The notes: generated by a model not told the origin, from the letters alone. Counted from the stretch's first letter, positions 1 to 6,345 are shown. The stretch: 7,746 bases of DNA from Deltaproteobacteria bacterium (GCA_005879205.1 VBLD01000047.1:1-7746); one strand, 5' to 3'. Program-made: numbers and translations.

Positions 1-1
1 G

Positions 2-1396
2 ATCAAGATCCTCCAGGTGTCCCGCGCCGAGCTCGAGACCCTCGTCGACCAGGAGCTGACCGAGAATCCGCTCCTCGAGGAGCAGGTGGAGGAGAAGGCC
101 GAGGACGCCGTCCCCACCGTCGACGGCCAGAACGGCACCGAGGAGTGGCAGGCGAACGGGGAGGCCCAGCCGGAGGTGCAGGAAGCCTCGAGCGTCGGGG
201 AGATCGACTGGAAGGAGTTTGCCGAGAACTACGGCAACGACATGCACGGATCGAGCGGCGGCAACGCGCCGAGCGACGACGACGACCGGCGACCGGCGCT
301 CGAGAACATCCTCGTCAAGCGCACCCTCCTTCCCGATCATCTGATGTGGCAGCTCCGGCTCTCCGATCTCGCAGAGACCGAGAAGGAGGTCGGGGCCATC
401 CTGATCGGCAGCCTCGACAAGGACGGCTACCTGACGATCTCGCTCGACGAGGTGGCGTTCCTCGCCAACGTCTGGCCCGACGTCGCGATCGTCGAGCGCG
501 TGCTGCTGCGCCTCCAGGACTTCGACCCGCCGGGCGTGGCGGCGCGGAGCCTTCCGGAGTGCCTGCTCGTCCAGCTGCGCCAGCTCGGCCTCACCGACGA
601 CTCGCTGCCCGCCCGCATCGTGCGCGACTACCTGCCGATGCTCGAGAGTCGCCGCTTCGACCGGCTGGCGCGCGAGCTCGGCGTGCCGATGGAGCAGGTC
701 GCCGAGGCCACCAAGATCATCTCGGTGCTCGAGCCGAAGCCGGGCCGGGACTTCACCGAGAGCGACACGCGCTATGTCACACCCGACGTCTACGTCCACA
801 AGTTGGGCGACGAGCACATCGTCACGCTGAACGAGGAAGGCCTTCCACGGCTGCGCGTGTCGTCGTTCTATCGCCGCATGCTGGGAGCCAACGGGGCGCC
901 GGAGGCGCGGGGTTACATCCAGGAGAAGATGCGGGCCGCGGCGTGGCTCATCAAGTCGATCCACCAGCGCCAGCGGACCCTCTTCATGGTCACCTCGAGC
1001 ATCGTGAAGTTCCAGTGCGAGTTCCTCGATCGGGGTGTCGCGCACCTCCGCCCGCTGGTGCTGAAAGACGTCGCCAACGACATCGGCATGCACGAGTCCA
1101 CGGTGAGCCGTGCGACGGCGGGCAAGTACGTGCACACCCCCCAGGGCACCTTCGAGCTGAAGTACTTCTTCACCTCGAGCCTGCGCAGCGGGCGCGGGGA
1201 GGACGTCTCGGCGGAGAGCGTCAAGGACAAGATCCGCGGCATCATCGCCAAGGAAGACGCGAAGAAGCCGCTCAGCGATCAGTACATCGCCGAGCTGCTG
1301 GGCAAGGAGCAGATCGACATCGCCCGGCGTACCGTGGCGAAGTATCGCGAGCTGATGGGCATCCTGCCGTCGTCCAAGCGCAAGCAGGTCTACTGA
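2..1396 (+). CDS. rpoN: RNA polymerase sigma-54 factor (5'-truncated by window)
   Basis: Sigma-54 directs RNA polymerase to -24/-12 promoters and needs AAA+ activators to open them. The reading frame is open to the window edge: codons from position 2 read IKILQVSRAELE, followed by the Region I motif LTENPLLEEQ at about 56-85, so the true start lies upstream and the GTG at 17 is internal. A short acidic Region II (DDDDRRP) is followed by the core-binding region. The DNA-binding helix-turn-helix (LKDVANDIGMHESTVSRAT) is at about 1063-1120. The family signature RpoN box, ARRTVAKYRE, is at 1322-1351 and is perfect; the protein ends 14 residues later. The visible part is 464 residues, so only a few dozen N-terminal residues should be missing. 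In related genomes lptB usually precedes rpoN, but that region is outside the window. Identification is near certain. Confidence 0.97.
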   Translation: MKILQVSRAELETLVDQELTENPLLEEQVEEKAEDAVPTVDGQNGTEEWQANGEAQPEVQEASSVGEIDWKEFAENYGNDMHGSSGGNAPSDDDDRRPALENILVKRTLLPDHLMWQLRLSDLAETEKEVGAILIGSLDKDGYLTISLDEVAFLANVWPDVAIVERVLLRLQDFDPPGVAARSLPECLLVQLRQLGLTDDSLPARIVRDYLPMLESRRFDRLARELGVPMEQVAEATKIISVLEPKPGRDFTESDTRYVTPDVYVHKLGDEHIVTLNEEGLPRLRVSSFYRRMLGANGAPEARGYIQEKMRAAAWLIKSIHQRQRTLFMVTSSIVKFQCEFLDRGVAHLRPLVLKDVANDIGMHESTVSRATAGKYVHTPQGTFELKYFFTSSLRSGRGEDVSAESVKDKIRGIIAKEDAKKPLSDQYIAELLGKEQIDIARRTVAKYRELMGILPSSKRKQVY

Positions 1397-1447
1397 GGCA
1401 TCCCGCCGCGATGCCGCCCCCGCCTTCCGGGCCTGCGCCGCAGGCCC
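1397..1447 (+). other. Two tandem small hairpins in the rpoN-hpf gap
   Basis: The 74-bp gap after rpoN holds two perfect stem-loops. The first starts on the base after the stop codon: GGCATC (1397-1402) pairs with GATGCC (1410-1415) over a 7-nt loop. The second is GGGCCTGC (1429-1436) pairing with GCAGGCCC (1440-1447) over a 3-nt loop, an 8-bp GC-rich stem. No T tract follows either one, so a classical intrinsic terminator is not supported. They could block 3' exonucleases, mark an RNA processing point, or partly attenuate transcription into hpf. The pairing is seen directly; the role is inference. Confidence 0.45.
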
Positions 1448-1470
1448 CTCGAGATCGGGAAGGGGTCGTC

Positions 1471-2016
1471 ATGCAGATCACCGTCACGTTCCGGCACGTC
1501 GAGCCGACCCCGGCACTGCGGGCATACGCCGAGGAGAAGCTCGAACGCGTCAAGAAGTACCTGCGCCGCCCGGTCGACGCGCACGTCATCCTGAGCGTCG
1601 CCAAGGAGCGCCACGTCGCCGAGATCACGCTCCAGGCGGACCACGTCACGATGTTCGCCAAGGAGGAGACCCACGACCTCTATTCGGCGATCGACCTCGC
1701 GCTCGACAAGCTCGAGCACCAGGCGCAGAAGCTGAAGGCCAAGCGACGCGATCACAAGGGGCCGTCCGGAAACCGCGGGGGCGAGGAGGCCGAGGTCCTC
1801 ACCTCGGTGCTCGCGGCCGAGCCGCCGGAGCCCGGCGCCCAACGGCGCATCATCCGGACGCAGCGCGTCCCCGCCAAGCCCCTCTCGATCGAGGAGGCCG
1901 TCGAGCAGCTCGACCTGTCGGGCGACGAGTTCCTGGTCTTCGCCAACGCGTCGAACCAGACGCTCGCCGTCCTCTATCGCAAGAAGGATGGCAGCTACGG
2001 CCTGATCGAGTCATGA
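1471..2016 (+). CDS. hpf: Long-form ribosome hibernation promoting factor
   Basis: HPF binds the decoding centre of idle 30S subunits; the long form also dimerises 70S ribosomes into inactive 100S particles. The 181-residue protein has the two expected parts: an N-terminal ribosome-binding domain at about residues 1-93 (MQITVTFRHVEPTPALRAYAEEKLE through YSAIDLALDKLEHQAQKLKAKRRDH), a variable linker of about 30 residues, and a C-terminal dimerisation domain at about 126-181 ending DEFLVFANASNQTLAVLYRKKDGSYGLIES. The final YRKKDGSYGLIE block is characteristic of long HPFs. The ATG at 1471 is preceded by a purine-rich GGGAAGGGG and begins exactly where the family begins; the frame extends upstream without another family-like start. 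Its last codon overlaps the ptsN start (ATGA). A position between rpoN and ptsN is typical in Proteobacteria. Confidence 0.95.
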   Translation: MQITVTFRHVEPTPALRAYAEEKLERVKKYLRRPVDAHVILSVAKERHVAEITLQADHVTMFAKEETHDLYSAIDLALDKLEHQAQKLKAKRRDHKGPSGNRGGEEAEVLTSVLAAEPPEPGAQRRIIRTQRVPAKPLSIEEAVEQLDLSGDEFLVFANASNQTLAVLYRKKDGSYGLIES

Positions 2017-2474
2017 AGATCACCGACATCCTCCAGGAGAGCTCGGTCGTCGCGAGCCTGGCGGGGCGGAGCAAGGCCGATGTGATCCAGGAGATGGCGG
2101 GCGTCCTCACCCGCGACCATACCGAGATCGACCGGCAGCGGCTGATCCAGGCGCTCGAGGACCGTGAGCGCCTGAACAGCACCGCCCTCGGCGACGGGGT
2201 GGCGATCCCGCACGGCAAGCTGCCCGGCTTGAAGCGCGTGCTGGCCGCCTTCGGGCGCAGCCGGGCCGGGGTCGATTTCCAGTCGCTCGACGGGAAACCG
2301 ACGCACCTCTTCTTCCTGCTGGTCGCGCCGGAAGACTCTGCCGGCGCGCACCTGAAGGCGCTCGCCCGCATCTCGCGCCTCCTCAAGGACGAAGGGTTCC
2401 GCGCCCGCCTCATGGAGGCGAGCAGCGCGCACGATCTCTTCGAGACGATTCGCACGGAGGACGACCGCTATTGA
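2013..2474 (+). CDS. ptsN: PTS IIA-like nitrogen regulatory protein (EIIA-Ntr)
   Basis: EIIA-Ntr is the terminal phosphoacceptor of the nitrogen-related PTS. It regulates other proteins by phosphorylation-dependent contact instead of moving sugar. The 153-residue protein matches family length and starts with the typical MKITDILQESSVV. The phosphorylatable histidine is His67 in the motif GVAIPHGK, and the second conserved active-site histidine is His113 in GAHLKALARIS. LLKDEGFRARLMEA near the C-terminus is also family-like. The start ATG (2013) shares bases with the hpf stop, and there is no close Shine-Dalgarno sequence, so coupling to hpf translation is likely. The stop overlaps the TTG start of hprK. 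Usual phosphoryl donors are EI-Ntr and NPr; here the nearby HPr may take the NPr role, which is inference. Confidence 0.95.
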   Translation: MKITDILQESSVVASLAGRSKADVIQEMAGVLTRDHTEIDRQRLIQALEDRERLNSTALGDGVAIPHGKLPGLKRVLAAFGRSRAGVDFQSLDGKPTHLFFLLVAPEDSAGAHLKALARISRLLKDEGFRARLMEASSAHDLFETIRTEDDRY

Positions 2475-3406
2475 CGGTCGCAGTTCGCGAGCTGCTCGAG
2501 GCGGGTGCGGAGGGGCTGGGTCTCAGACTCGTTGCGGGCGGCCGCGGGCTCCAGCGCCCGATCGCGCTCCCGCGCCTCCAGCAGCCCGGCCTCGCGCTCG
2601 CCGGCTTCCTGCCGCAGCTCCACCCCGACCGCATCCAGGTGCTAGGCAACTCCGAGGTCTCCTACCTCGCCACGCTCGGCCCCGACCGAGCGCGCGACGC
2701 GGTCGGCGCGGTCGCCGCGGCGGGCGTGGCCTGCTTCGTGGTGACCAACGGCGCACCGCCGCCGGCCTCCCTCGTGCAGGCCGCGGAGGCGGCCGGGGTG
2801 CCGGCGCTCACCACCGCGCTCCGGACCAGCGACTTCATCCGCGCCGCCTCCACGTGGCTCGAGGAGCGGCTCGCGCCCGAGACCCAGCTACACGCAGACC
2901 TGGTCGAGGTCCAGGGTCTCGGCACGCTCATCCTCGGCAAGAGCGGCATCGGCAAGAGCGAGGCCGCCCTCGATCTGGTGACGCGCGGCCACCGGCTGGT
3001 GGCGGACGACGTCGTCATCGTGCGCCGCATCTCGCCGACGGTGCTTCGCGGCCGCTCGGCCGAGCGGCTCGAGCACCACCTGGAGATCCGCGGCCTCGGC
3101 ATCATCGACGTCGAGGTGCTGTTCGGCACGCTCGCGACGCTCGACGAGCGCCAGCTCGATCTGGTGGTCGAGCTGGTCGAATGGACCGACAACGCCGATC
3201 GCCTGGGACTGGTCGAGGAGCGTTACCCGCTGCTCGACGTGGAGCTGCCGCTCGTGCGCATCCCGGTCCGGCCGGGGCGCAGCATGGCGATGCTCATCGA
3301 GACCGCGGCGCGCAACCACCTCCTGCGTCGCCGCGGCCGGCACAGCGCGCTCGAGTTCACGCGGCGGATCGACCGGGACGCTGCCGGGGGTCAGCGGCGG
3401 TCATGA
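2471..3406 (+). CDS. hprK: HPr kinase/phosphorylase
   Basis: HprK is a hexameric bifunctional enzyme that phosphorylates the regulatory serine of HPr and removes the phosphate again, linking metabolic state to PTS signalling. The 311-residue protein has the usual two-domain layout: an N-terminal domain (about 1-130, with PGLALAGF and VLGNSEVSYL) and a catalytic domain with Walker A GKSGIGKS (156-163), RGHRLVADD (172-180), the family signature EIRGLGIIDV (205-214) and IPVRPGRSMAMLIE (264-277). His141, just before Walker A, matches the conserved catalytic histidine position as I recall the family. TTG at 2471 is the only sensible start: it has GGAGGA at 2456-2461 with 9-nt spacing and overlaps the ptsN stop as TTGA. 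Its substrate HPr is encoded downstream at 4785. The stop codon overlaps the first ATG of the tandem micro-ORF array. Confidence 0.95.
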   Translation: MTVAVRELLEAGAEGLGLRLVAGGRGLQRPIALPRLQQPGLALAGFLPQLHPDRIQVLGNSEVSYLATLGPDRARDAVGAVAAAGVACFVVTNGAPPPASLVQAAEAAGVPALTTALRTSDFIRAASTWLEERLAPETQLHADLVEVQGLGTLILGKSGIGKSEAALDLVTRGHRLVADDVVIVRRISPTVLRGRSAERLEHHLEIRGLGIIDVEVLFGTLATLDERQLDLVVELVEWTDNADRLGLVEERYPLLDVELPLVRIPVRPGRSMAMLIETAARNHLLRRRGRHSALEFTRRIDRDAAGGQRRS

Positions 3407-3475
3407 GCGCGAGCGAAGGATACCCATGAGCGCGAGCGAAGGATATCGATGAGCGCGAGCGAAGGATATCGATGA
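3403..3475 (+). other. Chain of three 8-codon micro-ORFs coupling hprK to rapZ
   Basis: Each repeat copy is a complete micro-ORF: 3403-3429 (MSASEGYP), 3426-3452 (MSASEGYR) and 3449-3475 (MSASEGYR). Because the unit is 23 nt long, each ends in TGA overlapping the next ATG (ATGA), and the third stop overlaps the rapZ ATG at 3472. Together with the hprK stop this makes four successive ATGA junctions. A ribosome ending hprK could reinitiate stepwise into rapZ, or ribosomes could load at any of the internal GAAGGA sites. The first micro-ORF lacks its own close Shine-Dalgarno, so it would depend on hprK coupling. Frames and overlaps are read from the sequence; translation is unproven and the micro-ORFs may be by-products of repeat expansion. 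Confidence 0.6.
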
Positions 3476-3480
3476 GCGCG
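3403..3480 (+). repeat. 23-nt tandem repeat carrying RBS and start codon (3 copies plus 9-nt partial)
   Basis: Copies lie at 3403-3425, 3426-3448 and 3449-3471, with a partial fourth at 3472-3480 that is the beginning of rapZ. Each copy starts ATGAGCGCG and contains GAAGGA 5 nt before the next ATG, a good Shine-Dalgarno spacing. Copies 2 and 3 are identical; copy 1 differs at two positions near its end (C for T at 3423, C for G at 3425). The array looks like repeated duplication of the rapZ ribosome-binding and start region, probably by replication slippage. Near-identity suggests recent or continuing turnover. The repeat is seen directly; the mechanism is inference. Confidence 0.95.
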
Positions 3481-4335
3481 CGCCTGCGGGTGGTCGTGGT
3501 GACGGGGCTCTCGGGTTCCGGCAAGAGCACCGCCATCCGCGGGCTCGAAGACCTCGGCTTCTACTGCATCGACAACCTGCCCGTGGCGCTGATCCCCCGC
3601 TTCGTCGAGCTCTGGGAGAGCTCGGGCGAGGAGGTGACGCGCGTCGCGCTCGGCATCGACGTCCGCGAGCGTCGTCTGCTCGCCGAGTTCCCCCGCATGT
3701 GCAACGAGCTCCGGCAGGCCGGGGTGGAGCTCGAGGTCCTCTACCTGGAAGCCACCGACGACGTCCTCGTGCGCCGCTTCAGCGAGACGCGCCGTCCGCA
3801 TCCCGCGGCCGAAGGCGGCAGCCTGGCAGACGGCATCCGTCGCGAGCGCGAGAAGCTCCGCCCGTTGCGCGAGGTCGCGGACCGAGTCCTCGACACCAGC
3901 GCCCTCACGGTGCACGAGCTCCGCGCCGTCCTCCGCGAGCTGGTCGAGCGTGCCGGGCCGGGGACGATGACCGTGTCGCTCGTGTCGTTCGGGTACAAGT
4001 ACGGCCTGCCGAGCGACGCCGACCTCGCGATCGACTGCCGCTTCCTCCCGAATCCCTTCTTCGTCGAGGAGCTCCGTCACCGCACCGGCGCGGATCCGGC
4101 GGTGGCCGAGTACGTCCTCGCGCGCGAGGAGACCGAGGAGTTCCTGCGCCGGCTCACCGACCTCCTCGACTTCGCGCTGCCGCGCTACCAGCGCGAGGGG
4201 AAGAGCTATCTCACCCTCGCGCTCGGCTGCACGGGGGGCCGTCACCGCTCGGTCGTGCTGGTCGACGAGCTCCAGCGCCGGCTCGCCGCCCGCGGCCACG
4301 GCGTGCTGGTACGCCACCGCGACGTCGAGCGCTGA
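3472..4335 (+). CDS. rapZ: RapZ/YvcJ-family nucleotide-binding protein (RNase adapter)
   Basis: In E. coli RapZ binds glucosamine-6-phosphate and small RNAs and guides RNase E to control GlmS; the B. subtilis homologue YvcJ is a nucleotide-binding protein. The 287-residue length is standard. Walker A GLSGSGKS is at residues 12-19, followed by the family motif LGFYCIDNLP (28-37). The C-terminal domain carries SFGYKYGLP (172-180), FLPNPFF (191-197) and GCTGGRHRSV (252-261), all typical of RapZ. The ATG at 3472 lies in the fourth, partial repeat copy and has GAAGGA at 3461-3466. It is commonly next to hprK and PTS genes in Proteobacteria, so operon membership fits. Whether it acts on a GlmZ-like RNA outside enterobacteria is unknown; the family assignment itself is secure. 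Confidence 0.95.
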   Translation: MSARLRVVVVTGLSGSGKSTAIRGLEDLGFYCIDNLPVALIPRFVELWESSGEEVTRVALGIDVRERRLLAEFPRMCNELRQAGVELEVLYLEATDDVLVRRFSETRRPHPAAEGGSLADGIRREREKLRPLREVADRVLDTSALTVHELRAVLRELVERAGPGTMTVSLVSFGYKYGLPSDADLAIDCRFLPNPFFVEELRHRTGADPAVAEYVLAREETEEFLRRLTDLLDFALPRYQREGKSYLTLALGCTGGRHRSVVLVDELQRRLAARGHGVLVRHRDVER

Positions 4336-4382
4336 CGCGCTCCGGTGCCTTGCCGCTCCGGGGGCCGGGGAGTAGATCTTCG

Positions 4383-4778
4383 ATGGTGGTCGGCATCATC
4401 GTGATCGGACACGGGCGCGTCGCCGTGGAGATGGTGCAGACCCTCGAGAGCGTGCTCGGACCGATCGAGGGGCTCGAGGCGATCGCCACCTCGTACGAGG
4501 ACCGGCCCGAGGAGATCCGGGAGCGCGTGGCGACAGCCGTCGGGCGGGTGGACCGCGGGCAGGGGGTCATCATCCTGACCGACATGCTGGGCGACACGCC
4601 GACCAACCAGAGCCTCGCCGTCGCCCGAGAGTGCGGCGCCGAGGTGGTCGCGGGGGTCAACATGCCGATCCTCATCAAGCTGACCAGCGCCCGGGATCAG
4701 ATGGACGCTCGCACGCTGGCCCGTTTCCTCCAGCGGTACGGGCAGGAGCACATCTTCTGGGCGACGGCTGGTCGCTGA
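4383..4778 (+). CDS. Stand-alone PTS EIIA component, mannose class
   Basis: Mannose-class EIIA domains accept phosphate from HPr on a histidine and normally pass it to EIIB. The 131-residue protein is a single domain. The active histidine is His10 in VIGHGRVA, and the catalytic aspartate is Asp67 in ILTDMLGDTPTN; both numbers match my recollection of E. coli ManX. GVNMPILIKL (91-100) is another family block. The ATG at 4383 has GGGGAG at 4367-4372; a GTG follows at 4386, so the start could be one codon later. No IIB, IIC or IID gene accompanies it, which suggests a regulatory role in an incomplete PTS together with HprK and HPr. It lies 47 bp after rapZ and 6 bp before ptsH. No gene symbol is well established for these orphan EIIA proteins. 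Confidence 0.92.
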   Translation: MVVGIIVIGHGRVAVEMVQTLESVLGPIEGLEAIATSYEDRPEEIRERVATAVGRVDRGQGVIILTDMLGDTPTNQSLAVARECGAEVVAGVNMPILIKLTSARDQMDARTLARFLQRYGQEHIFWATAGR

Positions 4779-4784
4779 CCCGGT

Positions 4785-5075
4785 ATGAGGGATTCCCCGC
4801 AGGAGGAGCAGCGGGCGACCCTGGAGATCCGCAACAAGCTGGGCCTCCACGCGCGCGCCGCCAAGCTGCTCGTCGAGACCGCCACCCGCTTCGAGGCCGA
4901 GATCAAGATCGCCAAGGACGACCAGACCGTGAACGGGCGGAGCATCATGGGAATCATGATGCTCGCTGCCGAGCAGGGTACCCGGATCGAGGTGACGGCG
5001 AGCGGACCCCAGGCCGGCGAGGCGCTGGCGGCCATCCGCGAGCTCGTGGACGGCCGCTTCAACGAGCCCGAGTAG
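4785..5075 (+). CDS. ptsH: HPr phosphocarrier protein
   Basis: HPr relays phosphate from EI to EIIA proteins on a histidine and is controlled by HprK on a serine. His22 lies in LGLHARAA and Ser53 in NGRSIMGIMML. Their 31-residue spacing equals that of the classic His15/Ser46 pair, so both sites are kept and the protein suits the HprK encoded upstream. The usual HARPA motif is HARAA here. At 96 residues it is slightly longer than the classic 85-88, mostly from a 7-residue N-terminal extension (MRDSPQE). The ATG at 4785 lies 6 bp after the EIIA stop and has only a weak Shine-Dalgarno, so translation is probably coupled. AGGAGGAG just inside the gene is not followed by a usable ATG, GTG or TTG at good spacing. 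No ptsI (EI) follows; metK comes next. Confidence 0.95.
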   Translation: MRDSPQEEQRATLEIRNKLGLHARAAKLLVETATRFEAEIKIAKDDQTVNGRSIMGIMMLAAEQGTRIEVTASGPQAGEALAAIRELVDGRFNEPE

Positions 5076-5083
5076 CCGCGCGC

Positions 5084-5113
5084 TTGCCCCGCTGGAGGGC
5101 GTTCGGTTATACC
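5084..5113 (+). promoter_or_regulatory. Possible sigma-70-type promoter of metK
   Basis: In the 72-bp gap between ptsH and metK, TTGCCC (5084-5089) and TATACC (5108-5113) are separated by 18 bp; each matches its consensus hexamer at 4 of 6 positions. TATAC is one of the few A/T-rich patches in a very GC-rich region. Transcription would begin near 5120 and leave a short leader containing GAGGAGG (5132-5138), a strong ribosome-binding site 9 nt before the metK ATG. This is a motif match only. Confidence 0.4.
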
Positions 5114-5120
5114 CGCCAGC
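5091..5120. promoter_or_regulatory. Imperfect inverted repeat overlapping the metK promoter
   Basis: GCTGG-A-GGG (5091-5099) is mirrored by CCC-G-CCAGC (5112-5120): 8 of 9 arm positions pair, with a single A/G mismatch and a 12-nt centre holding the putative -10 element. In DNA it could be a repressor operator straddling the -10; in RNA it could form a hairpin upstream of the metK ribosome-binding site. It does not resemble the inverted repeat upstream of sahR, so the same protein need not bind both. Low certainty. Confidence 0.3.
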
Positions 5121-5147
5121 CCGAAGGACCCGAGGAGGCACAGCCGA

Positions 5148-6323
5148 ATGCTCAAAGACTACGTTTTCACGTCAGAATCGGTCAACGACGGACACCCCGA
5201 CAAGGTCTGCGACCAGATCTCCGACGCCGTGCTCGACGCGTTGCTCGCGCAGGACCCCGACAGCCGCGTGGCGTGCGAGTCGCTGATCAAGACCGGGCTC
5301 GTCGTCGTCGCCGGCGAGATCACCAGCAAGGGCAAGGTGGAGTTCGGCGAGATCGCCAAGCAGGTGATCCGCGACATCGGCTACACGAGCGCCGACTCCG
5401 GCTTCAACTGCGACAGCTGCACGATCGTCACCGCCATCGAGAAGCAGTCCCCCGACATCTCGCAGGGCGTGACCGCCGGGGCGGGGCTCTACAACAAGGA
5501 GCAGGGCGCCGGCGACCAGGGGATGATGTTCGGCTACGCGTGCGACGAGACGAAGGAGTACATGCCCTTCGCCATCTATACCGCGCACCGCATCGGCCAG
5601 CGCCTGGGCGAGGCGCGGCGCTCGGGGCTGCTGCCGTTCCTCCGTCCGGACGGCAAGTGCCAGGTGACGGTCGAGTACCGCGATGGGCAGGCCGTCCGCG
5701 CCGACACGGTGGTCGTCTCGACGCAGCACACGCCCGAGGTCGCCCACGGGACGCTGAAGGAAGCGATCGTCGAGGAGGTGGTGAAGAAGGTCGTGCCGCC
5801 GGAGTTCCTCGACAAGCACACGGTCTACTACATCAATCCGACGGGCCGCTTCGAGGTCGGCGGGCCACAGGGCGACTGCGGGCTCACCGGCCGCAAGATC
5901 ATCGTCGACACCTACGGCGGCTACGGCCGCCACGGCGGCGGCGCCTTCAGCGGCAAGGACCCGAGCAAGGTCGATCGGAGCGCCGCTTACATGGCGCGCT
6001 ACATCGCCAAGAACATCGTCGCCGCGGAGCTGGCGCGGCGCTGCGAGGTGCAGCTCGCGTACGCGATCGGCGTCGCGGAGCCGGTCTCCGTGCTGGTCGA
6101 CACCTTCGGGACGGGTGCCGTGCCCGACGAGCGGATCGCGAAGCTGGTGCGCGAGGCCTTCGAGCTGAAGCCCGCGGGCATCATCGAGACGCTCGGGCTC
6201 AAGCGTCCGATTTACCGGCGGACCGCCTCCTACGGCCACTTCGGGCGCGTGCCCGAAGGGAAGTACTTCACGTGGGAGCGGACGGATCGGGTCGGCGACC
6301 TGCGCGCGGCGGCCGGGCGGTAG
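5148..6323 (+). CDS. metK: S-adenosylmethionine synthetase
   Basis: MetK makes S-adenosylmethionine from methionine and ATP, releasing phosphate and pyrophosphate; it is a cytoplasmic enzyme, usually tetrameric. The 391-residue protein is of standard length. Visible motifs are FTSESVNDGHPDK near the N-terminus with catalytic His16, the first signature GAGDQGMMFGYA (120-131), and the glycine-rich second signature GGGAFSGKD (263-271). It ends with the usual SYGHFGR and FTWERTD blocks. The ATG at 5148 is supported by GAGGAGG at 5132-5138 and by the family N-terminus. No gene for another pathway separates it from sahR and ahcY, so the three form a SAM-cycle cluster. A possible own promoter precedes it, although read-through from ptsH is also possible. 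Confidence 0.98.
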   Translation: MLKDYVFTSESVNDGHPDKVCDQISDAVLDALLAQDPDSRVACESLIKTGLVVVAGEITSKGKVEFGEIAKQVIRDIGYTSADSGFNCDSCTIVTAIEKQSPDISQGVTAGAGLYNKEQGAGDQGMMFGYACDETKEYMPFAIYTAHRIGQRLGEARRSGLLPFLRPDGKCQVTVEYRDGQAVRADTVVVSTQHTPEVAHGTLKEAIVEEVVKKVVPPEFLDKHTVYYINPTGRFEVGGPQGDCGLTGRKIIVDTYGGYGRHGGGAFSGKDPSKVDRSAAYMARYIAKNIVAAELARRCEVQLAYAIGVAEPVSVLVDTFGTGAVPDERIAKLVREAFELKPAGIIETLGLKRPIYRRTASYGHFGRVPEGKYFTWERTDRVGDLRAAAGR

Positions 6324-6325
6324 GC

Positions 6326-6345
6326 GGGGTCGCCGGCCGCGCCCC
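6326..6345 (+). other. GC-rich stem-loop just after metK
   Basis: GGGG (6326-6329) pairs with CCCC (6342-6345), and CGC (6331-6333) with GCG (6339-6341), leaving a one-base bulge and a 5-nt loop. It starts 3 nt after the metK stop. Only TT follows the stem, so it does not qualify as a normal intrinsic terminator, though it could stabilise the metK 3' end or reduce read-through into sahR. Short GC stems arise easily by chance at this base composition. Confidence 0.25.

Noticed and set aside
145..2016. Long + strand open frame covering rpoN and hpf, 623 codons if read as one protein
   Set aside because: Its first two thirds is an Arg/Ala/Pro/Gly-rich shadow of rpoN in another frame; only the portion from 1471 is a real protein (HPF).
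3403..3480. Tandem repeat considered as a CRISPR array
   Set aside because: Units are directly adjacent with no spacers, only 23 nt long, and merge into the rapZ start.
3391..4317. Antisense open frame opposite rapZ (308 codons) overlapping the tandem repeats
   Set aside because: It shows no family motifs and mirrors the codon periodicity of rapZ; RapZ on the + strand is certain.
4336..4382. GC-rich gap between rapZ and the EIIA gene examined for a terminator
   Set aside because: Only short, imperfect CTCC/GGAG pairings are present and no T tract; it holds just the EIIA ribosome-binding site.
4800..4823. Strong Shine-Dalgarno-like AGGAGGAG inside the 5' end of ptsH
   Set aside because: No ATG, GTG or TTG in frame lies at suitable spacing downstream; the bases simply encode Gln-Glu-Glu.
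6031..6046. TGGC-N-TGC pattern resembling a sigma-54 -24/-12 promoter
   Set aside because: It lies inside metK coding sequence, deviates from the consensus, and no gene starts nearby.
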